DNA of 64,000 nt from Plenodomus lindquistii (Eukaryota; Ascomycota; Dothideomycetes; Pleosporales; Leptosphaeriaceae): NCBI GenBank assembly GCA_025504975.1, contig JANUWI010000004.1:2232001-2296000 (forward strand), in the 5' to 3' direction. Each line of letters starts with the position of its first letter. Position 1 is the first letter of the stretch. The position numbers and the translations under genes are program-made. The notes below the pieces were generated by a model. The model was not told the DNA's origin. It was given only the letters and a program-made list of their open reading frames with translations, and did not search any database. This document shows positions 56,387-64,000 of the stretch, piece by piece.

Positions 56387-57421
56387 TCAACCCTCAATAT
56401 CGCCATCGCACTCGAAGTTGTACCTGGCACGATTTGAGGGGCTGTCGGTGGTGTCTATCCGAGCGAGCGGGAATTTAGCTCGATTGCACCTTCCTTCCAC
56501 CCTCCAGGCATGCCATGTTGCGGTACGGATGTTATCTTGTACCTCGTGGCGATGAAGGCATGACTTGGTCGCGGCGGCAGTGAGCCTCTCATGATCATCT
56601 TTTGTTGCGTCAACGGTATCGCAGTGAAGTACCTTTTCACCATCGCATTCCTTATCTTCGAGGTGAGATTCAGGCTCGTATGCTGTAGGCGTTTCATTAG
56701 AGTCTGTATCCATAGTCTGACGGGCAAGCCATGTCCTGTGCAGCGTTGAAACTAGGCTCGCATCGATACTCTGTGACCTTGAGCCTACTTCTGCGATGTC
56801 CCCGTCCTCGTCAATAGTACTGCGCACGTCTGGCACGCGAGCCCAGGATGTGGTGTATTCCGTGTAGTCTACTGGCTCGGTATATAGCCTAGGTGGATCA
56901 TGTCGCGGGTTCCAGAAATTACAATGAGGACGCGTCTGACGGAGGGATCCGCGACACTCACTTGTACGAGCGGAATCATTACCTGCGAGTAGGGGTAGTG
57001 TTGACTCAGTCTCCAAGCTTGCGATGCACGGCGGCCCAAATTTCGAAAAGTCTTGAAGGTCGTGAGAAATTTCGTAGTCGTGAATGCTATTCAACTCGTC
57101 AAGTTTTCCAAGTTCAGATATGGAACCATGGGGGTTTTGGAGAATGCCCCAAAGTTGTGGTACGCGTGAACTGGCCTGTAGTGCAACTTCGAGGGCTATG
57201 GAAACCTTGCCTGAGGGGCCTGCTACTTCATTGCCAGTGGATGATTGCGCAATTTCGCTTTCGTTCTGACCATTGTCTCTGTAGTAGAACGAGTCTGTAC
57301 TAAGCCTTGAGTAAAGTGAGCTTGCATCCTCAGAATATCTCGATGAACGAGGGGTTGGAGTAGTGGTCTTGATTCTCTCGTTAAAGCTGGCGGACTTCGA
57401 TTTGTGTGTGTACACAGTCAT
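56387..57421 (-). CDS. Orphan hypothetical protein, 344 aa
   Basis: A single open frame; the ATG at 57421 was chosen because the frame before it starts only at TTG. I recognise no domain. The N-terminus is Ser/Thr/Tyr-rich (KSKSASFNERIKTTTPTPRSS), and the rest is polar and acidic with many Asp, Glu and Thr and no hydrophobic stretch, so the protein is probably largely disordered. It ends in NFECDGDIEG. A TATATAAG box lies 97-104 bp upstream on the same strand, which supports real transcription. A nuclear or signalling role is possible, but nothing shows it. It sits between GH64 and an S8 protease gene. Confidence 0.6.
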   Translation of the reverse strand: MTVYTHKSKSASFNERIKTTTPTPRSSRYSEDASSLYSRLSTDSFYYRDNGQNESEIAQSSTGNEVAGPSGKVSIALEVALQASSRVPQLWGILQNPHGSISELGKLDELNSIHDYEISHDLQDFSKFGPPCIASLETESTLPLLAGNDSARTSECRGSLRQTRPHCNFWNPRHDPPRLYTEPVDYTEYTTSWARVPDVRSTIDEDGDIAEVGSRSQSIDASLVSTLHRTWLARQTMDTDSNETPTAYEPESHLEDKECDGEKVLHCDTVDATKDDHERLTAAATKSCLHRHEVQDNIRTATWHAWRVEGRCNRAKFPLARIDTTDSPSNRARYNFECDGDIEG

Positions 57422-57934
57422 GGTCGAATCCCAATCAATCTTTGTGTGTCGCCTTATAGCCAAAGCAGGTGTTACGACCGTCGAGAACTGAGGTCTCTGG
57501 TGCAGCTGCGAAGTAGTCTTATATACATACAGTGAGACCTTCACATTGTGCAAGATGTTTCATAATCTTCACTGCACAATACTGGGTCGTGTGTCTCTTC
57601 ATGAGGAATTGTCGCACATCTTGCACGGTCAATGCGTTCAAAGTTGTGGGGATGATGTTTATGTATGAGAGGATTATTGGAATGCAGTCACAAGATCGAT
57701 TATACACGGTTCTCAAGGAGTTAAACTAGTAAAAAGTTAACAGTATTCTTGCTTGTGAACAAGGTTGCCCAAAACGCTCCAAAGATGGATGGAAAAGAAG
57801 AGGCAGGGGGCAGCCTACCGATCATCAACTCAAACGCTTGAGCTGAGCGTAGTATACACCAATGATTATGTACAAGGCGCGGCTGGTTTTGTGCAAGAAT
57901 TACCACCGATGAATCGAGCAAGCCTCTGTAGCCC
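57422..57934. other. Intergenic: orphan promoter and S8 3' region
   Basis: 510 bp. The orphan's TATATAAG lies at 57518-57525. An 88-codon minus-strand frame here overlaps the S8 coding end and is a shadow. Confidence 0.4.
57518..57525 (-). promoter_or_regulatory. TATA box of orphan gene
   Basis: TATATAAG on the minus strand, 97-104 bp before the ATG at 57421. Confidence 0.45.
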
Positions 57935-59173
57935 TCAAGCGCCGCTTCCGTTGTTGACCAACAAGTTCGGGCTACCTCGTGGATCACCCACTACATCCTT
58001 GAGTGCTAGACTCAAGATCCTATCCCCAACCTCCTGCGGGCTGGCCAATCCACCCTCTAAGGCTCTTAGGTAACATGCCAGCCCAGCGACAAGGGGCGCC
58101 GACATACTTGTCCCAGTCTTTGTCGCCGTTCCGTTGTCAGACAAATGACTCGCACTAATGATGTCTCGTCCTGGAGCGAAAACATCCATCTCCGGCCCAT
58201 AGTTACTACCGTAGATATCTTCATATATGTTTACTCTTCCACGGTCGGGCTGTGTCATGCCAACGGTGAAAGCTTCAGGGATGCGGGCGGGCGTGAACTC
58301 TTCGATTGGCTGGTTCGAGTTGCCAGCAGAGACTATGGAGAGGATTCCGGCGTCGTAAGCCGCTTTGATAGCTTCACCATGCAAGTCCGATGATGTCTGA
58401 GCCCCGAAAGACATGCTGAAGACACTGGTGTTTTGTGCACCGCGACTGACGACGTCGTTGATAGCCCATTCGATGCCAGTCAAGAACCAAGATGTAGTTC
58501 CAGCCGCGCCATCAAAGATTTTGACGTCTACGAGCGAGGCGTTCTTGGCCACACCGTAGGTTTTTCCCGCGACCGTAGCTGCGCAGTGAGTGCCATGACC
58601 GTCGGTGTCATTGCTTGCGCCGCTGGGATCCACGGAGTTCGAGATGCCGTTGATGCCAAATCGAGCTCTACCTTCAAACTCTTGGTGAGTCAGACGTATC
58701 CCAGTGTCGAAGACGTAGGCGGTGGTTCCTTCGCCTGCAGTCGAGTCATAGACGTATTCTGTACTTCCAGCCTCCTTGTGAGAAAGGTCGCCCAGGCTCC
58801 ATATGCTTGGAGACTGAGTAGTCAATTTGCGCCGCTTCTTCAAAGGCGCGAAATCCGTTTTTTCAATGTAGACGTATTCGTCCGGCACAACCGACAGAAC
58901 CTCTTCGAGATTGGCAATCTCAGAAGCGGCTTGCTCGTCAAGATCTCCTAGGTATACGTTGAGATCACCGATGCTGAAGGTCCGCTCAACAGGCTCATGG
59001 ACATCACTGCGACGAGCCAGGCGGCGTACATTGTCGTGATGGGTTGCGATCTTAGCTGCACTAGTACCGGGTTGGAGCCGGACCAGATATTTGCCTGGGA
59101 CATATTTGGGCTTGTCGATGGACGAGGCAAGGATTGTAGCCGAAAGAGCAAGGATGGGCAAGAAGGACCACAT
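57935..59173 (-). CDS. Secreted subtilisin-like serine protease (S8A, proteinase K type)
   Basis: An extracellular alkaline endopeptidase. Intronless, 412 aa. Residues 1-17 (MWSFLPILALSATILAS) are a signal peptide. An I9 inhibitor propeptide follows (KYLVRLQPGTS to VVPDEYVYIEK, about residues 24-105). The catalytic triad is Asp156 in YVFDTGIR, His193 in DGHGTHCAA and Ser356 in GTSMSAPL; the oxyanion Asn285 is in SAGNSNQP. A basic APLKKRRK stretch near 109-116 is the likely maturation site. The protein ends soon after the last helix, as in proteinase K. A TATAAG box lies 76-81 bp upstream. Cannot be tied to a specific substrate; typical of saprotrophs and pathogens alike. Confidence 0.95.
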   Translation of the reverse strand: MWSFLPILALSATILASSIDKPKYVPGKYLVRLQPGTSAAKIATHHDNVRRLARRSDVHEPVERTFSIGDLNVYLGDLDEQAASEIANLEEVLSVVPDEYVYIEKTDFAPLKKRRKLTTQSPSIWSLGDLSHKEAGSTEYVYDSTAGEGTTAYVFDTGIRLTHQEFEGRARFGINGISNSVDPSGASNDTDGHGTHCAATVAGKTYGVAKNASLVDVKIFDGAAGTTSWFLTGIEWAINDVVSRGAQNTSVFSMSFGAQTSSDLHGEAIKAAYDAGILSIVSAGNSNQPIEEFTPARIPEAFTVGMTQPDRGRVNIYEDIYGSNYGPEMDVFAPGRDIISASHLSDNGTATKTGTSMSAPLVAGLACYLRALEGGLASPQEVGDRILSLALKDVVGDPRGSPNLLVNNGSGA

Positions 59174-59506
59174 CTCGCTTGCTTGAAGTTCCCAAAAAAG
59201 GGCTCAAAGAATTGACTTTTCGTAGAATTTCATCAACCATAGCTGCCTCTTATACCCATGTTGATAAAGTGGTCAAATCTCCGGCACGTACGCTCGTTGT
59301 GGAAGGTGGTGTTGAGATACGATGCCTAAGTGTCTGGGCGCCGATCATCAATATGCACTACTCGTACACTGGTACTATATCCAAAAGCTTGGGGTGCTGC
59401 GCATTTATAATCTGGCTCCAAACAAAGAGTAGAAAATGTGAAAGATCAGGGCATGAAACTTGGCTTTTTTTGTACATCGGTGTGTGGGCTCGAATGGCGT
59501 GAGTAA
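59174..59506. other. Intergenic: S8 promoter, GH47 3' region
   Basis: 330 bp holding the S8 TATAAG box at 59249-59254 on the minus strand. Nothing else was seen. Confidence 0.4.
59249..59254 (-). promoter_or_regulatory. TATA box of S8 protease gene
   Basis: TATAAG on the minus strand, 76-81 bp before the ATG. Confidence 0.45.
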
Positions 59507-61309
59507 TCATCGGTATGGTATCCTAAACGGGTGTGCTTCCGTGTTGAGCACGAAATCGTCTAAGCTGATTCTGTCGGGTTCGCTGAAGATAAGATAGAAG
59601 TACTTAAGTGTTTCAGCCAGCCAGAAGCTCTCCATACTATCGTAGGTTTCGATTGGTGTCTTCATGACGTTGCTGATTGCAGCATTGGCGAATTCTGTTC
59701 GTGTAAGGTTACTAATAGCCTGAAACATTTCCCATGCAATGTCCTGGTATTTGGACTCGCCCGTGATGCGGTACATGTAGAATATCGACTCAATCGCCTC
59801 GGGTCTGAGAACGTATCGCCCGTCTCCAACCTCGCTGAATGGATGGGAGTCGGATGGAGGTTGCGAGGTGACTTCGCATGCTGATAGTGTAGGACACGCT
59901 GTCATCGAGAACACTTCCGGCATTATTCCATTCGGGGCATTCTTGTATGTCCAGGCGCAACCTTCTGAAATCTTACGGCCGATCTCGGTATGAGTACTGT
60001 TTTGGAAGAGTCGCCCTCCTAGAGCGAACATGCCGCCAGCAAAGCATACAAGGTGTTGACCGTTTTCTTCTCTCTTCCCATTGACATTGGCACCAGCAAT
60101 CAAGATATCTGCGTAATCGTGTACCATAGGACGGAAAAGCGTATGATCTATCGCAGTAGACATAGCATACTCGTACATCTTCTGATACTGAGCTGCTTCT
60201 GGACCGTTTCTGTTGAGTAGTTGAAACATTTTTGGAAGATATTCGTATGCGGAGTCTGCCATTGCCCCGAGGCCGAAGAACCCATCCCATGTTAGGTCTG
60301 GCTTTCTCATGTTCACACTGATGGGCCACATTCCTGGGAGCTTGGTGGATCCTTGTTGTTGATCAAGCACATCCGTTACTCTCGAGATGGCGTCGAAATA
60401 ACGCATGTCTCCTGTGAGTTGAGATAGTCGAGTGAATTCCACACTAGCAGAGGCGGCTTCAGCGACCAGTACTGACTCTGCTGGTAGCTGTTCCTCCCCA
60501 TCCACGGCTTTCTTAGGGCTCCATCTTGAGACCGGCATCCTGTTTGGTGTGTCGAATGAGGAATATGCCATATCTGCTACTTCAATGGCCTTGTTCAAGA
60601 GTCGCATATCGTGACAGCCAGAGACATCGTAGGCACCTATGAAGCCTCCAAGGTAACGTATGATCGTTTCGAACATATTGATCTCGCCGTCAATCTTTGG
60701 TCCAAAGTCTATTTGAACAGCAGCGTCGACGGCTTCTGCGTATTCTTGCTTCATCTCCATGATCCAGAGCGTGTCGAGACTGTCGACCAAGGTGGCTCCC
60801 CAACTCCCAAAAGTATCTTTAGCTCCGCCTGAGATAGGGGCCAGCTCGTCTTGTGTCCATGCGCGATCTTTGTAGGACGTCCAGCATCGCTTGAAGACAT
60901 CTCGCACAGCTTCTTTGCGAGAAATACTCTTCTCCTTAGTCTCTTTGGTCACAGCTTCGAACGAATGTTGAACAGAAGGACCACGTGATGGTCCATTCAG
61001 AGGTAACTGAGCATATCGTTGGATCGGATGGTGCTTCGGGATAGTTCTCCAATCGAATCGGCCTTGTGTGTCTGGATCGAGCGCCGGGGATGGTGGCGAT
61101 TCCGGGCAGACATGTGAGCCTCGATTAGGATCACTGGAGACTGTTGTTGAGGACGTGGGATACGTGGAATCATTCGTTGGAACGATTGGGCTCCTTGGTG
61201 GTGCGAATCGAGCAGAAAGGGAAGCAATTGTTGTAAGAGAAACGACGGTCACAACGAGAAAGACGGGCCATCTGTGTCTTCTGAGAAACATGACCTGTTT
61301 CTCAAGCAT
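59507..61309 (-). CDS. Class I alpha-1,2-mannosidase (GH47), type II membrane protein
   Basis: Trims alpha-1,2-mannose from N-glycans in the ER or Golgi. Intronless, 600 aa. A short cytosolic tail precedes one membrane anchor at about residues 14-33 (WPVFLVVTVVSLTTIASL), a type II topology. A Ser/Pro/Thr stem runs to about 75. GH47 blocks: FKRCWTSYKDRAWTQDEL, TFGSWGATLVDSLDTLWI, FETIIRYLGGF, LVCFAGGMFALGG, YVLRPEAIESIFYMYR and the C-terminal NTEAHPF, whose Thr binds the calcium ion. The start at 61309 is followed by a second ATG six codons later. Its length and stem fit a filamentous-fungal Golgi-type enzyme, but ER location cannot be excluded. Confidence 0.93.
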   Translation of the reverse strand: MLEKQVMFLRRHRWPVFLVVTVVSLTTIASLSARFAPPRSPIVPTNDSTYPTSSTTVSSDPNRGSHVCPESPPSPALDPDTQGRFDWRTIPKHHPIQRYAQLPLNGPSRGPSVQHSFEAVTKETKEKSISRKEAVRDVFKRCWTSYKDRAWTQDELAPISGGAKDTFGSWGATLVDSLDTLWIMEMKQEYAEAVDAAVQIDFGPKIDGEINMFETIIRYLGGFIGAYDVSGCHDMRLLNKAIEVADMAYSSFDTPNRMPVSRWSPKKAVDGEEQLPAESVLVAEAASASVEFTRLSQLTGDMRYFDAISRVTDVLDQQQGSTKLPGMWPISVNMRKPDLTWDGFFGLGAMADSAYEYLPKMFQLLNRNGPEAAQYQKMYEYAMSTAIDHTLFRPMVHDYADILIAGANVNGKREENGQHLVCFAGGMFALGGRLFQNSTHTEIGRKISEGCAWTYKNAPNGIMPEVFSMTACPTLSACEVTSQPPSDSHPFSEVGDGRYVLRPEAIESIFYMYRITGESKYQDIAWEMFQAISNLTRTEFANAAISNVMKTPIETYDSMESFWLAETLKYFYLIFSEPDRISLDDFVLNTEAHPFRIPYR

Positions 61310-61785
61310 CAGAATACAAGCCGAGTTGAAATATTGTTCGCGCGACAGAAAAAATAAGAGGTATGTTCAGATACGCTGCGTATGACGGCAGCCGCCTATT
61401 TTATTGCGGCGCGTAGAGTATTGTTTGTAACCTACGTACGAAGCGCCAGGATCGATCCGTGCCGCAATATGTTGGGTGTGGCTAAGAGCAGCCTGTAATT
61501 GGTCAATTTAGCAAGGTCGCATCACACCCAGCACGTACGTACCCACTTTGACCTGCATTGGGCTTGTGAGCCCCGAAGCAGCAAGTGCCATGGGCTTGCG
61601 CCGACAGTCTTGAAACCAACAGGCACCACTCCTGCATGAGCATATGCTGCGCCGCAAATGTTGCTTTGGCGTCGTGATCACAAGACAGCCCCCTTTATAC
61701 ATAATCTGGCCCCATGTGAAGATAGCCTCGCCGCGCGACTGATTCCTACATTGTGTGACGGCACTGATAGCAGCACCCAACGACT
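61310..61785. promoter_or_regulatory. Divergent promoter GH47 / membrane protein gene
   Basis: 475 bp between divergent starts. A TTTATAC word near 61693 lies about 90 bp before the plus-strand ATG. No repeat was seen. Confidence 0.4.
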
Positions 61786-62779
61786 ATGCAACTCTACCTT
61801 TCTTTCTTCTGGATTGCAACTCTCCTCCCGTTGCGGATATGGTGTCAGACTGTACAGGATGACTGGACAGCACCTGCAGCTCCCGACGGTTCCACACCGC
61901 TGCAGAGTGGCACCAAATTCACACTACTTTGGAAGCCGAATCTCCAAAATTGGTTCCAAACCTATTGCCCCTTATGCAATACTCAGAAACTTGATCTGTG
62001 GATAACGAACTTCAACGGATCCAAGTATACGTCGAAAATTGGTCGTGAGTTAGCATCCATGACTCTCTCGCAGTGTAATGAATACTGACATTCTGCCTAG
62101 GTGGAGTCGACATCACCGAGACGACATCCTATGACTGGAACGTGAACATCGCTTCCAACGCGTTTTCGGGGAACGACTTCTGGGTTTTTCGCTTTACTTT
62201 CTTCGACTCTGATGATCCATACACCGAGCAGATCTCATCGCCCGGGTTTCGTATCAATGACCTCCTGAGGGCGTCCAGCACAGTTGCGGCTCAGTCAAGC
62301 AGTAGGTTCCTCAAGTAATCACCGGTCGGTGAGCCGTGTTGACCTCATCAGTAGGCGCCACATCCGCCGCACCGACGTCTTCGAGGAGCGCCTCCACCTC
62401 AACCGACGTCGCCTCCACCAGTGCCTCGCCAAGTCTACAGGCTCTTACAGAACAAACATCAACTCCAGTACCATCGTCGAAAAGCACCGCCCGGACCGCT
62501 GGCGTCGTCGTGGGAGCTCTAATTTGTATAGCGTTGGGTGCTGCACTGATGTGGTTCTACCTCCGCAAACGCAAGAATAAGAAAGCGCAGCACCAAGTAC
62601 GGGCAGGACCGATTCAAGACATATACCTTCAGCCAAGCTCGTCTGGCCAGAGCCCAAAAGAAATGTACTCCCTTACCGTGACACATGATTCGCCGGGATG
62701 GCAGAATCAATCGAACGGTCGGTATATAGCAGAGGCTCCGGATAACTCGAGTCCCAAGCAGCCGGCGGAACTGTATTGA
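61786..62779 (+). CDS. Stalked single-pass membrane protein, 295 aa
   Basis: Three exons (61786-62044, 62101-62301, 62352-62779; introns 56 and 50 bp) join in frame. Residues 1-20 are a signal peptide (MQLYLSFFWIATLLPLRIWC). The ectodomain of about 130 residues (GTKFTLLWKPNLQNW, DLWITNFNGSKY, DFWVFRFTFFDSDDPY) recalls the Ig-like Kre9/Knh1-type domain of fungal surface proteins, loosely. A Ser/Thr/Ala stalk of about 50 residues and one membrane span (AGVVVGALICIALGAALMWFY) follow, then a basic stop-transfer (LRKRKNKK) and a polar cytosolic tail of about 65 residues. Topology resembles WSC/Mid2 cell-wall sensors, but no WSC domain is seen. Function unknown. Confidence 0.75.
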
Positions 62780-63745
62780 ATATAATGGTCTGCATGTGTT
62801 AACGTGCCCTAATGCTTCTCCGTGGGCCTGTAACGTGATTGTCGAGTCCACACTACAATGCAAGTGCACGAACCTTCAGTCTATGAAGCAGCGAGAAGAC
62901 GACGGGTACATCCAACACACCTAGAGCACACCTGTCAGCACCCGCAGAGTATACAAGTAAGACTCGAACGTTTCTTCCGAAGCCGTTAACCCATTATTAT
63001 GGCCCCTGTTAGATCAGGTTGGGAGACTCAAGATTAACAAACTCCTTCCAAGTTGACATAACTCAGTTTTGGTTCCCCAAAGCCTCTGTCTCAGGCGCTT
63101 TAGCTTAGATTCTGATGTTCATGGCCTAGTGTGTTGCCTTACTGAAGCAGATCCGGAGTATTGGATGAGAAGCACTGGTGTAGACTGCGAGTATGTTACC
63201 AATATTTGTATTCGCATCGTAAATCGTAATATGACTTGTCCGTTTCAATTCGTCAATGGTGCATATTCTTCATGTTCCTGATCTTCTACGCTAGGTCCTT
63301 TCTTGTTGTCATTACATGACACGTGGTAGCAATTGGCACCTGAGGGCGCTCTCCATCGATTTAGTTGTTTTATGTCGAGTTCGAAGGAAGCTGGACAAGG
63401 CAATTGCTAGCATTGCTTGGGCGCATTACATTTGGCGGAGCTGATTATAAGAACAAGTGAGTGTGTGCAACGTGAAAAATCACCATTAAACCCCGGGAAG
63501 AGTGAGTGGATGTACTTGTGGCACGCTTGGCCCCTCGAGGTACGCGTGTGGCTCTAAGTCGACCGATGCAGCGAGTACGAAGAGTGAGACCGGAGACTGC
63601 GAAGAAGGTATTAACACAGCTGCATAGAGATAACCTGCAACTCATCCTTGAACTCCAAGCCACGGCCGGGCATCCTGTAGTAGCCCTAAACCATGCAATA
63701 TCGAATTCCGAAACCATCATCCACCGTAGCCCTATTTTCGTCACT
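62780..63745. other. Convergent gene-free region
   Basis: Almost 1 kb between the membrane-protein stop and the clathrin light chain stop. Only short frames; no repeats. Confidence 0.4.
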
Positions 63746-64000
63746 CTAGTAACCAGTCGCTCCGGGTGCCTTCTCATCCTTCTTCAGAGACAACAGCAAT
63801 TCCCTGAACCGCGCCTTCTCACTTCCTGATGCTCCGCCCTTGGAACCTTTTCCACTCAAATCGACCAACTTGGCGATGCGCTCCCAGCTTGTTCCGCCAG
63901 CAGTGGTGTCGTCTCGGTTCGCAAGAAATTCCTCAGCTTCTTTCCGTGTCTTGGCGATTTCTTTGTCTTTCTTGTTGTTGTAATTCTCGTAGAAGTCGTC
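63746..64000 (-). CDS. CLC1: Clathrin light chain (3' part, cut by window edge)
   Basis: The visible 84 C-terminal codons run into the right edge. The sequence begins DDFYENYNNKKDKEIA, with the heavy-chain-binding helix end (TRKEAEEFLANRDD), then TSWERIAKLVDLSGKG, FRELLLSLKKDEKAPGATGY and a stop at 63746-63748. This is the conserved C-terminus of fungal clathrin light chain, which binds the heavy-chain hub and regulates coat assembly in endocytosis and Golgi traffic. No intron lies in the visible part. The N-terminal half is outside the window. Confidence 0.93.
   Translation of the reverse strand, partial: DDFYENYNNKKDKEIAKTRKEAEEFLANRDDTTAGGTSWERIAKLVDLSGKGSKGGASGSEKARFRELLLSLKKDEKAPGATGY

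Noticed and set aside
57721..57987. 88-codon minus-strand frame
   Set aside because: Overlaps the end of the S8 protease gene in another frame; no features.

Overview
The window is a gene-dense piece of a filamentous ascomycete nuclear genome (Pezizomycotina). The evidence is the short introns (mostly 41-129 bp, GT...AG), a divergent H3-H4 histone pair, filamentous-fungal Atg26, Atg15, Vac7 and Zn2Cys6 proteins, and a FlbE-like protein. A Dothideomycete is my best guess, but only by general resemblance. I see no transposon, rRNA, tRNA or CRISPR array. Gene models were built by hand from reading frames and splice signals. In every multi-exon model the exon lengths sum to a multiple of three.

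Layout. 0.6-8.7 kb, minus strand: sterol glucosyltransferase ATG26, vacuolar aspartic protease PEP4 and an Rrt8/EI24-like membrane protein. 9.1-17 kb: a diaminopropionate ammonia-lyase-like PLP enzyme tail-to-tail with a RED/IK splicing factor, a secreted GH43 enzyme, a CIR_N-domain RS-rich protein with an 8-nt first coding exon, and a FlbE-like protein. 17-25 kb: the U5 snRNP factor PRP6, then a RAS2-type GTPase with 2.9 kb of repeat-rich DNA upstream. 25-35 kb: an ACSS3-like acyl-CoA synthetase, a type II haloacid dehalogenase, divergent histones H4 and H3, an AhpC/TSA protein and EXO5. 37-48 kb: VAC7, two uncharacterised proteins, a GNAT acetyltransferase and the autophagic lipase ATG15. 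48.8-63 kb: a Zn2Cys6 regulator, a CE12 rhamnogalacturonan acetylesterase, a GH64 glucanase, an orphan, an S8 protease, a GH47 mannosidase and a stalked single-pass membrane protein. The right edge cuts the clathrin light chain gene.

Functional threads. Housekeeping genes (splicing, histones, endocytosis) are interspersed with vacuole and autophagy genes (ATG26, PEP4, VAC7, ATG15). The right third is enriched in secreted hydrolases, several with TATA boxes about 80 bp upstream of the start. GH43 and CE12 would both act on pectin side chains or backbone. The regulator next to the CE12 gene could control it, but that is inference.

Main points for a second look: (i) at least seven genes switch abruptly from C-rich to G-rich wobble usage within the coding strand; (ii) a basic, acid-free in-frame extension without an ATG precedes the acyl-CoA synthetase and resembles a mitochondrial targeting sequence; (iii) the Zn2Cys6 regulator carries Phe at the third zinc-ligand position while the other five Cys are intact after splicing; (iv) an 8-nt coding microexon; (v) Glu for Asp and Trp for His in the active-site motif of the ammonia-lyase-like enzyme.
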